Shown: positions 7,876-16,727, counted from the first letter of the stretch. The stretch: 64,000 bases of DNA from Streptomyces asoensis (GCF_013085465.1 NZ_CP049838.1:9796001-9860000), one strand, 5' to 3'. Notes: a model not told the origin generated them from the sequence alone. Numbers and translations: made by a program.

Positions 7876-8625
7876 TCAGCTGCCGCTGATCATGGCGAGG
7901 ACGTCGTCGTAGGAGCCGTTGGCCTGCGCGTCGCGGATGAACCTGGCGCGCTCGACGACAATCTCCTTCGCGTCGGGCTTCTCCCGCAGCAGGTCGAGGG
8001 TCTCGGTGAGGAAGTCGTCCAACGGCATGGAGTGTTCGCTGTCCTGCTGGCCGAGCAGGGTCGTGCGCACGCCCGGCGGGACCACCTCGATCACCTGGAC
8101 GCCGGCGTCAGCACCGGCGAGCTGGATGCGCAGGCTCTCGGAGAAGGAGTGCAGCGCGGCCTTGGTCGCGCTGTAGGTCGGGGTGCTCTGATACGGGACG
8201 AACGCCAGCGCCGAGGTGACGTTCATGACGACCGCGTCGTCCTTGCCCACCAGAAGTGGCAGGAAGGCGTACGTCATCCGGATCGTGCCGAGCAGGTTGA
8301 CGGTGACGTGATCCTCGGCGACCGGGAGTTCGGCCGGGTCGAGGAGGTTCTCCCGCAGCATGATGCCGGCGTTGTTGACCAGGATGTTCAGCTCGGGGTG
8401 GCTCGCCGCCACGGTCTCGCGGGCCCGGGCGATCGAGTCGGGGTCCGCGACGTCGAGGACGAGCGCCTCGATGCCGGGGTGCTCGGCCGTGATCTCGTCG
8501 AGGAGTTCCTTGCGCCGGCCGGCGACGATCACCTTGTTGCCGGCCTCGTGCAGGCGCAGGGCCAGACCGAGGCCGATGCCCGAGGTTCCGCCGGTGATCA
8601 GGATCGTGTTGCCGGTGATCTTCAT
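7876..8625 (-). CDS. Short-chain dehydrogenase/reductase (SDR)
   Basis: A complete classical SDR of 249 residues. The cofactor loop is TGGTSGIGLGLAL, NNAG occurs at LVNNAGIM, and the catalytic pair is YSATK with a preceding serine in VTSALAF. It would use NAD(P)H to oxidise or reduce an unknown alcohol or carbonyl substrate; the family likeness is to DltE-type proteins. AGGGAACAAGACCCC precedes ATG 8625. A strong hairpin ends the transcript. A paralogous SDR at 49613-50374 shares the same C-terminal layout (LPLDDF and LREKPDAKEIVV-like run), so both may serve MmyB-type regulators. Confidence 0.88.
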   Translation of the reverse strand: MKITGNTILITGGTSGIGLGLALRLHEAGNKVIVAGRRKELLDEITAEHPGIEALVLDVADPDSIARARETVAASHPELNILVNNAGIMLRENLLDPAELPVAEDHVTVNLLGTIRMTYAFLPLLVGKDDAVVMNVTSALAFVPYQSTPTYSATKAALHSFSESLRIQLAGADAGVQVIEVVPPGVRTTLLGQQDSEHSMPLDDFLTETLDLLREKPDAKEIVVERARFIRDAQANGSYDDVLAMISGS

Positions 8626-8810
8626 GGGGTCTTGTTCCCTCGGTACGGCGGGCCGGTGAGCGCCCGCAGCCTCGACCGTAGGGGCGCCCGCGCAGGGGCG
8701 GGAGAGGACGGCTTGTCCATGGATCGGCGCTGCCCGGCCGAGTCGTAGAAGACGCCCCTGCCGGTCAGCGCCTCCAGACCGGGCACAGGGAGCCGCTGGC
8801 CCGGTCGGGA

Positions 8811-9176
8811 GCGTTCCGCACTCCGGCCGTCACCTCGGCCAGCGGCTTCGAGGACGGCATGACCCTGGACGTCCCCGGACGGCCACGCGTGGTGGCAGTA
8901 CCCGGGCACACACCCGGCAGCGTGGCATTCCATCTGCCCGCACAGGGCACGGTATTCACCGGGGACGCGCTGGTCACCCACGACGGCCTGGTGGGTCTCA
9001 CCGGCACCGGGCCCCAGATCATCGGCCCGGTATTCACCCACGACACGGCACAGGCACGAACGTCGCTGGAGGCGTTGACCTCGTTGGACGCGGGCCTGAT
9101 GCTCCCCGGTCACGGCGACCCGCTCCACGGCAGCGTCGCCGATGCCGTGGCACAAGCCCGACACACCCCGTCCTGA
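8811..9176 (+). pseudogene. Metallo-beta-lactamase-fold hydrolase, C-terminal remnant
   Basis: The reading frame carries the second half of an MBL-fold hydrolase: VPGHTPGSVAFHLP (third metal histidine), VFTGDALVTHDG (bridging aspartate) and MLPGHGDPLHGS (last histidine). The N-terminal HxHxDH motif is absent and no start codon with a ribosome site is present upstream, so the protein would lack two of its metal ligands. The upstream 180 bases to the SDR start show no match. It is a truncated relic. Confidence 0.75.
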
Positions 9177-9419
9177 TTCGGCGCTCGCAAGGTTCTTGAC
9201 CGACGCGGGGAGCCAGCGCGAGGGAACGGCCGCGCGAAGGCCGTGGCACCAGCGAAGAGAGCGCAGACAGTTGCCGCCCGCAGCGGCGCGGTCGAGTCGC
9301 GAACGTTCATGGTCCCCGAAGACCAGCAGCTCAAAGGGGCCGGGGCGGCCTATGTCCACCAAGGCGGTCACGTTTGATACCACCGTGTGCGTGCTCGTAC
9401 TCTGCGAGGACACCGGGCT

Positions 9420-9810
9420 ACGCGGCCGGCGCCGGCTCACGTCGATGGAGAGGGTGTCGAGTTCGGCGCCGAGTTCGTCGCGGCTGGTCATGTCCGGCAG
9501 CCCGCTCGGTTCGGCGGTCACCAGCTCGCCGCCGAGGGGCAGTTGCCCGTCGGTGATGGTGCGGTTGCGGGACTGCCGGTGCAGTTCGGTGGCCTGCCGC
9601 AGCAGGTCCCGCCGGGTCAGGCCGGGGGAGAGGGCCTCGAGGGCGCCGATGCGGATCAGGCGCTGCGCGAGCGGCAGCGACGGGAGGGCGCGCAGCCACA
9701 GGTCCGAAGGCCGGTGTAGGGCAGCCCGGCCACCAGACGGGCGACCTCGGCTTCGCTGATGCCTTTGACCGTGGTGAACGCCAGGCGTACGCCCCCGCCC
9801 GGTGCGCTTT
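9420..9810 (-). pseudogene. dnaE2-like error-prone DNA polymerase fragment
   Basis: Two frames on the minus strand together encode a short C-terminal piece of a DnaE2-type polymerase III alpha subunit: RLAFTTVKGISEAEVARLV then, after a frameshift near 9700, QRLIRIGALEALSPGLTRRDLL and SGLPDMTSRDELGAELDTL. Intact DnaE2 proteins exceed 1000 residues and contain a polymerase PHP and palm region, none of which is here. About 130 codons survive. The flanks (9177-9419 and 9811-10130) hold no gene I can support. Confidence 0.75.
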
Positions 9811-10133
9811 GCTCCACGCGGGTTCGACGCCACCCGCCCCGCGAAGGGGGCCAAGTGTGACCGTTCGCGACTGCTGGCAGATGTTCACCCTTGTTGGCGA
9901 AGGCCTCGAGTCGATCACCGGCGCTGCCGCGACTCGTCGAGGCCGGTGGCACCTGATCTTGATGGTTGACACCCAGGGCTTCGGCACAATCGGGTGGCAT
10001 TCGATTTGCGTTCAGGCCAGGCCGACTTCGACAAGATCAAGGCGGTTCATGGCAACCGCCACGCCATGAGAACCGGCGACATCCCGCCACCGTGTAAACC
10101 TGTCACCACTCTCCGTCCAGTCCTTGTTTAGCC

Positions 10134-10170
10134 TATCGAATTTCGATAGATTTCCATCGCAACTCGATGG
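10134..10170. promoter_or_regulatory. Two dyads overlapping the start of the DUF2975/XRE operon
   Basis: TATCGAA-T-TTCGATA (10134-10148) is a perfect 15-bp palindrome. It is followed by CCATCG-N5-CGATGG (10154-10170). Both lie within 50 bases upstream of the DUF2975 start. The natural candidate to bind them is the XRE protein encoded second in this operon. Confidence 0.6.
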
Positions 10171-10181
10171 AAGGATGGGTC

Positions 10182-10673
10182 GTGGGAAAGCTGACAGTAC
10201 GTGCGCTGCGCGCCGTGCTCGTAGTGGTGCTCGCCGGCACCGTGTGCGTCCAGGCATTGATGGTGTGGACATTGGTCAGCGGGAACGACCCGGAGGACGG
10301 GTCGCTCCCGCTGACCGCGCTGCGCGTGATCACGATCCTGGGCATGGTGTCGGCCCAGGTCGCCCTGGTCTGCGTATGGCGGCTGGTGACCATGGTTCGA
10401 CGCGGAACCGTGTTCTCCCACGCCGCCTTCCGGTACGTGGACGGCGTGATCGGCGCGATCGTGGGGGCTGCCCTCGTGTGGTTCGCGGTCACTGCCGTCA
10501 ATGCGCCGGGCCAGCGGGACGACCCGGGGGTCACCGTCATCATGGGCGGGGTCGGCGTGGCCATCCTGGGAGTCGCGCTCATCGTGCTCGTGCTGCGGAT
10601 GCTGCTCGCCCAGGCCGTCGCGCGCGACGTCGAAGCGGCGCAGATGCAGGCCGAGTTGGACGAGGTGATCTGA
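10182..10673 (+). CDS. DUF2975 membrane protein
   Basis: This protein of 163 residues has four predicted membrane segments: around residues 7-30, 45-65, 85-105 and 120-145. The pattern and the RVITILGMVSAQVALVCVWRL region match DUF2975. These proteins are nearly always encoded directly before a small Cro/C1-type regulator, as here, where the stop and next start share TGATG. I prefer GTG 10182, which has GGAAGGA six bases before it; an ATG at 10167 is the alternative. Function is unknown, possibly sensing the membrane state for the regulator. Confidence 0.85.
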   Translation: MGKLTVRALRAVLVVVLAGTVCVQALMVWTLVSGNDPEDGSLPLTALRVITILGMVSAQVALVCVWRLVTMVRRGTVFSHAAFRYVDGVIGAIVGAALVWFAVTAVNAPGQRDDPGVTVIMGGVGVAILGVALIVLVLRMLLAQAVARDVEAAQMQAELDEVI

Positions 10674-10894
10674 TGCCGATCGCCGTCGACATCGACGTGA
10701 TGCTGGCCAGGCGGAAGATGTCCGTTGGCGAGCTTGCGGACCGCGTAGGCATCACTCCCGCCAACCTGGCGGTACTCAAGAACGGCCGGGCCAAGGCGGT
10801 GCGCTTCGCGACGCTCGCCGCGCTCTGCGAGGTGCTCAAGTGCCAGCCGGGCGACCTGTTGCGCTGGGAGACCGAGGACGCCGCAGGCGGATGA
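10673..10894 (+). CDS. Small XRE (Cro/C1-type, YozG-like) regulator
   Basis: A 73-residue protein consisting only of a helix-turn-helix domain (MSVGELADRVGITPANLAVLKNG) and the short tail LKCQPGDLLRWE that is diagnostic of the YozG-like group paired with DUF2975 proteins. It overlaps the DUF2975 gene by one base, so translation is coupled. It probably represses the operon through the dyads at 10134-10170. Confidence 0.88.
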   Translation: MPIAVDIDVMLARRKMSVGELADRVGITPANLAVLKNGRAKAVRFATLAALCEVLKCQPGDLLRWETEDAAGG

Positions 10895-11218
10895 CGTGCC
10901 CTTCCAAGGTCAGGGAGTTCTCGGCGCCCGTGATCCGAGTAGAAGACCGTGCCTGCCTCGACAGGGCCACAACGAACCACCCGATCGACCTCGGCATGCC
11001 CAGTTTGAGCCAGATCGCAGGCCGCGGCTGACACACCTGCGGGCGAACGACGCCGGTCCGACCTGGACCGCCCGACCTGCGCGTCTGGCCGCAACGTTGC
11101 ACGCGGTCTTGACCGGTCGGCTGGGCCGCAGCGTCATGCCAGTCGGCATGGCTCGCCACAGTGGGTTGCCCCGGAAACGGACACCGCGCCGCACGTGGGT
11201 CGGGGCCGCCCTCCGACG
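10895..11218. other. Intergenic stretch, no gene seen
   Basis: Between the XRE gene and the SDR remnant I find no protein family signature on either strand and no strong hairpin. Short open frames exist but lack host-like codon bias. Confidence 0.4.
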
Positions 11219-11845
11219 TCAGAGCTGCTCGGTGGGCATGATCCACAGCTCGTTGGCGGAGGCGTGGCGTGGGCGGGTGACCATGTAGGCGACGCCGTCG
11301 GCGATGTCCTCGGGGGCGAGTGCCTCGGTCTGCTCGAAGAACGGGGTGATCAGCTCGTTCTGGACTTCGGGCTTGTTGTGGGAGGCGAGTTCGGTGCTCA
11401 CCCCGCCGGGCTCGATCACGCCGACGCGGACGTGGCGCTGAGTGATCTCCTGGCGCAGGGACTCGGTGAAGCCCTTGACGCCGAACTTGGTCAGGTTGTA
11501 GACGCCGTAGCCGTCACCGGCGCGGCGGCCGGCAGCCGAGCTGATGTTGACGATGTCGGCGACGCGGCGCGGGTCCTGTTCTGCGGCGGCCAGGAGGTGC
11601 GGCAGGGCTGCGTGGGTGGTGTGGAGCAGGCCCTGAACGTTGATCTTGATCATGCGGTCCCACTCGTCGGTGTCGGCACCGACGACGGGGCCGATGAGCA
11701 TCAGGCCGGCGTTGTTGACGAGGGTATCGAGACGTCCGAAGCGGTCGACGGTCTGCTGGACGGCGGCGCCGGCCTGGCCGCGGTCGGTGATGTCCGCGCC
11801 GACCGCGAGGGCGGTGCCGCCCGCCTTCTCGATCTCTTCCTCGAC
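11219..11845 (-). pseudogene. SDR lacking its N-terminal cofactor domain
   Basis: About 208 codons of a short-chain dehydrogenase remain, from EEEIEKAGGTALAVGADITD to the C-terminus, including LVNNAGLMLIGP and the catalytic YNLTKFGVK. The first 45-50 residues with the GxxxGxG nucleotide loop are gone. Upstream of codon VEEE the frame runs antisense to a regulator fragment instead. Without the loop it should not bind cofactor. The break coincides with the truncation of the opposing MmyB-like gene. Confidence 0.85.
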
Positions 11846-12259
11846 GCGCACGCCCCCGAGCTGTTCGTCGGCTGGGAGAGGTCCGCCGGCGACTGCATCG
11901 CCCAGCTGCACCTGTACGCCGGACGCAACCCCGACGATCCGCAGTTGACGGAGCTGATAGGCGAACTGTCGCTGCGTAGCCCCCAGTTCCGCCACATGTG
12001 GGGCAACCCGGACGTCGTCTGCCACAGCATGGGCACCAAAAGCTTCCACCACCCCCTGGTCGGCGATCTCACGCTCGACTACGAGGTCCTCGACGTGTCC
12101 GGCGACCCCGACCAGACCCTCGTCGTCTACACCCCCGAACCCGCCTCACCGTCCGCCGAAGCCCTGGGCCTGCTGGGCAGCTGGACCGGCACGCCCACGG
12201 ACACGGCGACCACGCCATACCAGCAGGCCCCAGCCACCGAACGGCAACAACGCAACTGA
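11846..12259 (+). pseudogene. MmyB-like regulator, C-terminal fragment
   Basis: This is the ligand-binding half of an MmyB-type regulator: AGRNPDDPQLTELIGELSL, SPQFRHMWGNPDV, and FHHPLVGDLTLDYEVLDV. The N-terminal XRE domain, about 150 residues, is absent. The first preserved codon abuts the last preserved codon of the SDR on the other strand, so one deletion removed both 5' ends. No start codon with a ribosome site is available. Confidence 0.85.
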
Positions 12260-12390
12260 CTTGCACGGCCCCGTGGCAGCGGCACCCCCTACCCACACGC
12301 GCCTCAGGCCTGCCCTTGAACATCCCTCACGGAACGATTTGTCGGCATTCGCGCATAGTCGGGCCGGACGAAAACACCAGGAGACCCCCC

Positions 12391-13074
12391 ATGATCCGCT
12401 TCTTCGCCCTCATCGCCCGCGCCGAAGGCGTCTCCTCCCAGGAGTTCCACGACCACTGGCGCCACCCCCACGGCACCATGGGCAACCGCATCGCCAACAT
12501 GCGCAGCTATGTCCAGGGCCACCAGATCCACACCGACCTGCTCGGCCAGGACCAGGCGAGCTACGAGGGCATCGCCATCACCGGCTTCGACAACATCCAA
12601 GAAGCCCTCGCGTTCGGCAACGAGCCCCAGTACGTCGAACACGTCCAGCCCGACGAACCGAACTTCGTCGACCAGTCCCGCCTTCTGTGGCTCTACACCA
12701 CCGAGGAAGTCCTCGTCGGCCGCGCGAAGCCCCAGGACGGCGCCGACTACGCCGACACCCTCTGGAACGACCTCGACCACGGCACCAGCATCCAGCTGCT
12801 CCAGTTCATCCGCCCCGGCAACCCCGACTGGGCCGGCGAGGACGACGCCGAACTGGGCCGCCGCATCGGCGCCCTGCGCCACGCCCGCAACCCCGCCGCC
12901 TCCGAAGCCGGCGACGCCAACCCCGACCTCATCGGCGCCCGCCAGCTGTGGTGGCCCACCCTGACCGCCTTCCAGCAGGGCGTCGCGAAGGACCCCGACG
13001 CCGTCAAGCAGCTGCTCGCCCAGGGCGGCGACGCCCACACCGCCCTCGTGCGGTCCGAGCGTTTCCTGCGCTGA
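12391..13074 (+). CDS. EthD-domain protein
   Basis: This 227-residue protein contains two ferredoxin-like EthD repeats. The first has FFALIARAEGVSSQEFHDHWRHPHG and the second has a similar run near residue 130 (SIQLLQFIRPGN). EthD proteins form alpha/beta barrel dimers and include accessory proteins and small-molecule isomerases or oxygenases without cofactor. ATG 12391 follows CAGGAGACCCCCC. A further gene began 50 bases downstream (MHQFLEEGLVFSP) but is cut by an insertion-sequence relic, so its operon partner is lost. Confidence 0.75.
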   Translation: MIRFFALIARAEGVSSQEFHDHWRHPHGTMGNRIANMRSYVQGHQIHTDLLGQDQASYEGIAITGFDNIQEALAFGNEPQYVEHVQPDEPNFVDQSRLLWLYTTEEVLVGRAKPQDGADYADTLWNDLDHGTSIQLLQFIRPGNPDWAGEDDAELGRRIGALRHARNPAASEAGDANPDLIGARQLWWPTLTAFQQGVAKDPDAVKQLLAQGGDAHTALVRSERFLR

Positions 13075-13123
13075 CCCACTCCACCGTCCCCGACCCGCAT
13101 CCCTCCACCAGGAGCACCCGACC

Positions 13124-13165
13124 ATGCACCAGTTCCTCGAAGAAGGACTCGTCTTCAGCCCTTCT
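13124..13165 (+). pseudogene. First codons of a lost downstream gene
   Basis: ATG 13124 has a good ribosome site (CCAGGAGCACCCGACC) and encodes MHQFLEEGLVFSP before the sequence changes into transposase-related DNA. It was probably the next gene of the EthD operon. Too little remains to identify it. Confidence 0.45.
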
Positions 13166-13249
13166 CCGCCGAGGAAAACATTGCTCTGCCCAACGGACGG
13201 TAAGAGAAGAATCAAGCTCCTGTCGCACCCCCCTCTGTCGGCCAGCGTG

Positions 13250-13627
13250 CGCAGTGACGCGCGCCCCGCCGTGGTCCGTGTCGCCGGAACCCGCTGGAAG
13301 ATCGAGGAGACCCTCCAGGCCGGCAAGGGCCTCGCCGGCCTGGATGAGCACCAGGTCCGCCGCCACACCCTCTGGCTGCGCTGGGTGACCCTCGCGATGC
13401 TCGCCCACGCCTTCCTGGCCGTCATCCGCGCCGGCGAGCACTACGAATACCCCGCCCCCACCGGACTCATCGCCCTCACCTGCAACGAAATACAGCGACT
13501 ATTCGCCCTGCCCGCCGCATCCCCGAACGACCAACGCGACCATCGCCTGCACTGGTCCCTATGGCGTCGTCGACACCAGGCCCGCGCCTTCGACTGCCAC
13601 TATCGCCGACGCGAGGCCACAACGTGA
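13250..13627 (+). pseudogene. IS701-family transposase, C-terminal relic
   Basis: The frame encodes the end of an IS701/IS4-type transposase: RVAGTRWKIEETLQAGKGLAG (with the catalytic glutamate region), EHQVRRHTLWLRWVTLAMLAHAFLA, and a polar tail. The N-terminal two thirds with the DDE aspartates are missing, and no terminal inverted repeats are visible. An unrelated IS701 N-terminal fragment occurs at 17395-17563. Confidence 0.75.
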
Positions 13628-13707
13628 AGATCGGCAACTGCGGATGGAGTATTAGTTGACTGAGCTCAGAAGCAACCGACCGAAGTCAGTGCGGTCCGAG
13701 GGGCCCC

Positions 13708-14436
13708 TCATGCCGCCGTTAGCGCCGCCAGGGCGCGGTCCATCGCGTCGTTGAATTCTTCCGGCGTCAGCGGTAGCCGGGACTTGACGTCCCGACTCCA
13801 CTGGTCGGCGAGGACCTCGGCGGAGCCCGCCTCGACACCGCTGAGCGCCGCGTCGGCCAGGTCCGACGGCGCGATCTTGGCCACGGGCCAGCCCGCGGCC
13901 ATGTCGGTGTCGGCCAGGCCGAGGTGCACCGCTGTCACGAGCGTGCCCTGTTCGGCGAGTTCCAGGCGGACGCCGTTGGTCATGGCCCAGGCGGCGGCCT
14001 TGGCCAGGTGGTAGGCATTGGCGCCCTTGCCCCCGAACCATGACATGGCGGAGAGGACGTTGACGATCGCGCCCCCGCCGTTCCTGGCGAGCGCCGGCGC
14101 GAACTCCCGGATCATTCCCAAGTGGCCGAACAGGTTGGTCTCCAGCTCGTGCCGTACCGCGTCCAGCGAACCGTTCACCAGGTCGGTCCCCGTCTGGATC
14201 CCCGCGTTGTTGATGAGCAGCGAGACGTCCGGGGCGGCCTCGGCTGCGGCCCTCACGGATGCGGGATCGGCGATGTCGAGGGGCAGCACGTCGACCCCGG
14301 GCAGGTCCACGGTCTCGGGCCGGCGAGCCGTCGCGTAGACCTTGCGGGCGCCCCGTTCGAGCAGGCGCTGGGCGAAGGCGCGGCCCAGGCCGCGGTTGGC
14401 TCCGGTGACAAGGGCAACTGAGTTGTTGATGTCCAT
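13708..14436 (-). CDS. Short-chain dehydrogenase/reductase (SDR) next to MerR
   Basis: A complete 242-residue SDR: VTGANRGLGRAFA as the cofactor loop, LLINNAGIQ, the catalytic serine in NVLSAMSWF, and YHLAK. Unusually the residue after NNAG suggests an NADP-type enzyme of the 'SDR family oxidoreductase' class that acts on unknown carbonyls. ATG 14436 gives MDINNS; longer starts would overlap the promoter. It is divergent from a MerR gene with a 16-bp perfect palindrome between them, so MerR probably controls it. The gap to the start is very short, so the message may be nearly leaderless. Confidence 0.87.
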   Translation of the reverse strand: MDINNSVALVTGANRGLGRAFAQRLLERGARKVYATARRPETVDLPGVDVLPLDIADPASVRAAAEAAPDVSLLINNAGIQTGTDLVNGSLDAVRHELETNLFGHLGMIREFAPALARNGGGAIVNVLSAMSWFGGKGANAYHLAKAAAWAMTNGVRLELAEQGTLVTAVHLGLADTDMAAGWPVAKIAPSDLADAALSGVEAGSAEVLADQWSRDVKSRLPLTPEEFNDAMDRALAALTAA

Positions 14437-14453
14437 GCCCGGTACGCTAAAAC

Positions 14454-14469
14454 CTGACGTTAACGTCAG
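14454..14469. promoter_or_regulatory. MerR-type operator in the SDR promoter
   Basis: CTGACGTTAACGTCAG is a perfect 16-bp palindrome. Read on the minus strand it lies inside TTGCCT-N19-TTAGCG, a -35/-10 pair with the lengthened spacer that MerR-family activators require. The SDR start codon is only about ten bases past the -10 box. Confidence 0.75.
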
Positions 14470-14510
14470 AGGCAAGTGCTGGTCTCAGGGCCGGGGTGAG
14501 AGGAATCGCC

Positions 14511-14888
14511 ATGACCGTCACAGAGGCCGCGGCCGAGCGGCTGATCCGCATCGGCGAGGTGGCGCGGGGTGCCGGCGTCTCGGTACGCGCCGTGCGCTAC
14601 TACGAGCAGCAGGGGCTGCTCATCGCGGAGCGCAGCCCATCCGGCCAGCGGCTCTACCGGCAGGATGCCGTCCCCCTGGTCCGTTTCTTCCAGCAGATGT
14701 TCGCCGCTGGCCTGACCAGCCGAAGGATCGCGGAACTCCTTCCGTGCTGGGACTCCGGGCACACCGACGCCGAGCAACGAGCCATGCTGCGCGCCGAGCG
14801 GGACCGCATGCAGGCCAAGATCGACGACTCGCAGGCTGCCCTGGACCGCCTCGACGAGGTCATCGCGATCACGGACACGCACCCGTAG
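14511..14888 (+). CDS. MerR-family transcriptional regulator
   Basis: This 125-residue protein has the winged helix of MerR (IRIGEVARGAGVSVRAVRYYEQQGLL, residues 12-37) followed by the dimerisation coiled coil (ERDRMQAKIDDSQAALDRLDEV). The C-terminal cysteine metal-binding loop of metal-responsive members is absent; only one cysteine occurs (LLPCWDSG), so it is more like the small organic-ligand or redox type. ATG 14511 follows GAGAGGAATCGCC. It is divergent from the SDR at 13708-14436. Confidence 0.9.
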   Translation: MTVTEAAAERLIRIGEVARGAGVSVRAVRYYEQQGLLIAERSPSGQRLYRQDAVPLVRFFQQMFAAGLTSRRIAELLPCWDSGHTDAEQRAMLRAERDRMQAKIDDSQAALDRLDEVIAITDTHP

Positions 14889-15104
14889 GCGCGGTCGGTC
14901 GGACGACGCACCAGAGATCTACGGCTGGAGTACTAATTGTCCCGCTCGCTTCCGGCGCGCCTGAAATATCCAGGCAGGGCCGAGACGAGCAAGCTCCCGA
15001 AGACCAGGGGAATACACTGAACTTGAATGCGTGATGTCGGTCTGCCGTCTATGAGAGCTGCCGTCACACCAGGGCGATGGGCCTCGACGCGCAGCGTGCG
15101 TCCA

Positions 15105-15956
15105 TCAGTGGACGATGGACACGATCTGGCAGGCGGCTTCGGAAATCTGGCGGTCTCCGCTGATGCGGGCCCGGGTGAGGGCAGTGCCAGGATCAATGCC
15201 GCGGGTGCAGAGTCGCCAGGCGGTCTCTGGGTCCAGCCGCACTGATGCGGTGGGCCGGCCGCCGGGTGCTTCGGCCAGTGACCAGCGGTCCGCGGTGGCG
15301 GTCACGGTCCAGGTGCCGACGGCCGGCTCATCGATGACCACCTGGAGTTGTGTCCCGGCGGGTGCGGGCGTGTCACGCAGAGTGTGGGGCAAGGCCCTCA
15401 TGAAGGTGTCCAGGACCGTGGACAGAGCGTTGGGCTCCGTTTCGGTGTCGCGGCCGGTGGCGTGGCGGATCTGCTGGCGGTGGGTCCAGTACTCGGTGAA
15501 CTCCCGGGCGACGTCCAGCCACTTGGGCGCCGGGTCGACCCCTGCCCAGGACACTCCCAGGCCCGTTGCGTCGAGGTCGTCACCCTCGAATTGACGGGCG
15601 ACCCGGGTCCCGGCCAGTTCCAGGGCCTCGATGATCTCGGCGGGGCTGTGATCGGCGTGGAGGTCGATCCATTCCTGGTTGACCCGGTGGATGAACGCTT
15701 CCAGCGTCTCCCCGAAGGCCATGGCGCGCCGGTGGCTCTCTGCGCTCCAGCCGAGGCGGCCGTGGTAGTCGCCGAGGATGTGGGCGGCAAGATCGTGCAC
15801 GGTCCAGCCCGGGACCGCAGCCCTGCTCCACTCATTGCGCCGCAGACCGCGTAGCAGGTCGAGGAGCGACGCCAGCTCTGGCCCGAACAGCGGGCGAGCG
15901 TCAATCGGCTTGCCCAGCCAGGAAGGGTCGGATGCGCCGTTGGGCTGGAGACTCAT
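15105..15956 (-). CDS. Maleylpyruvate isomerase-family, mycothiol-dependent enzyme
   Basis: This 283-residue protein has the DinB-like four-helix N-terminal domain with the metal/thiol site VPGWTVHDLAAHILGDYHGRL (three histidines), and a C-terminal MDMPI-type sterol-carrier-like domain starting near residue 180. Family members use mycothiol, the actinobacterial thiol, to isomerise or transfer onto electrophilic substrates. ATG 15956 gives MSLQPNGA. It stands alone: the flanking 14889-15104 holds no gene. Confidence 0.82.
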   Translation of the reverse strand: MSLQPNGASDPSWLGKPIDARPLFGPELASLLDLLRGLRRNEWSRAAVPGWTVHDLAAHILGDYHGRLGWSAESHRRAMAFGETLEAFIHRVNQEWIDLHADHSPAEIIEALELAGTRVARQFEGDDLDATGLGVSWAGVDPAPKWLDVAREFTEYWTHRQQIRHATGRDTETEPNALSTVLDTFMRALPHTLRDTPAPAGTQLQVVIDEPAVGTWTVTATADRWSLAEAPGGRPTASVRLDPETAWRLCTRGIDPGTALTRARISGDRQISEAACQIVSIVH

Positions 15957-16034
15957 GGTCAAAGCCTGGCAGCCGGCAGGCTCGGTCTGCCATCGAATAC
16001 CCACTCACCTCACGGACAGGAGGGGGCATGTCGG

Positions 16035-16499
16035 TCAGCCACCCATCATCAGGCCAGTGCCGACCAGACAGCCGTCGACCAGATTGGGCCGGTACTGGAT
16101 CTGCTTGAGCCTGCGCTTCACAGCCCGGGTGATCTGGGCGAGGTCAGCCGCGGCGAGGTTACCGAGGTCGCGGTTGACCAGCGACCAAATGCCAGTGTCC
16201 ACCGCTGATCCGCCCCAGCCATGTGCCAGCGGTCCACGCTCCAACTCGCCTTCAAGCTTCGCCACTTGCGCATCGTCGAGCTGGGGTCGTCCGGGTGATC
16301 CCTTGGCGGCGACACCGGCCGCGCCGCGTTCGCGCCAGGACCGGCGCCACCGCTCCACGGACCGCTCACTCACCCGCAGTACGGCGGCGACCTTCTGGTT
16401 CTTCTCCCCGCGCTCAAAGCGGTCCACGGCCCGCAGTCGAACCCCCTCCCGCGCTGCTCTCCCGGCGTCGGTCAAGCCGCCGCCTTGCGCATATCTCAC
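16035..16499 (-). pseudogene. IS630-family transposase with an internal deletion
   Basis: The frame begins with an IS630-type helix-turn-helix pair (DRFERGEKNQKVAAVLRVSERSVERWRRSW, then GSPGRPQLDDAQ) and ends with the family's final segment LGNLAAADLAQITRAVKRRL and QYRPNLVDGCLVGTGL. The roughly 180-residue DDE core between GPLAHGWGG and the tail is missing. The frame stays open across the join. It cannot transpose but retains both ends of the coding region. Confidence 0.82.
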
Positions 16500-16727
16500 G
16501 AGCTCCTCAGCTACCTGACCACCGCAGAGGCGTCAGGAGAACGCCCCGACATCACCCGATCAAGTTCAGTAGCCCGCTGGCTCTCCATCGGTCAGAACCG
16601 CGATCCCGAACGCCCTGGTGTCGGACCCGTCCGGGGCTGATCAGCGACAGGCGGCGCTGTGGTGGTGGGGTCGCGGGCCCCAGGAGCCTGGTCCATGAGA
16701 CGGCCGGGCCAGGAGGGTGTACATGCC

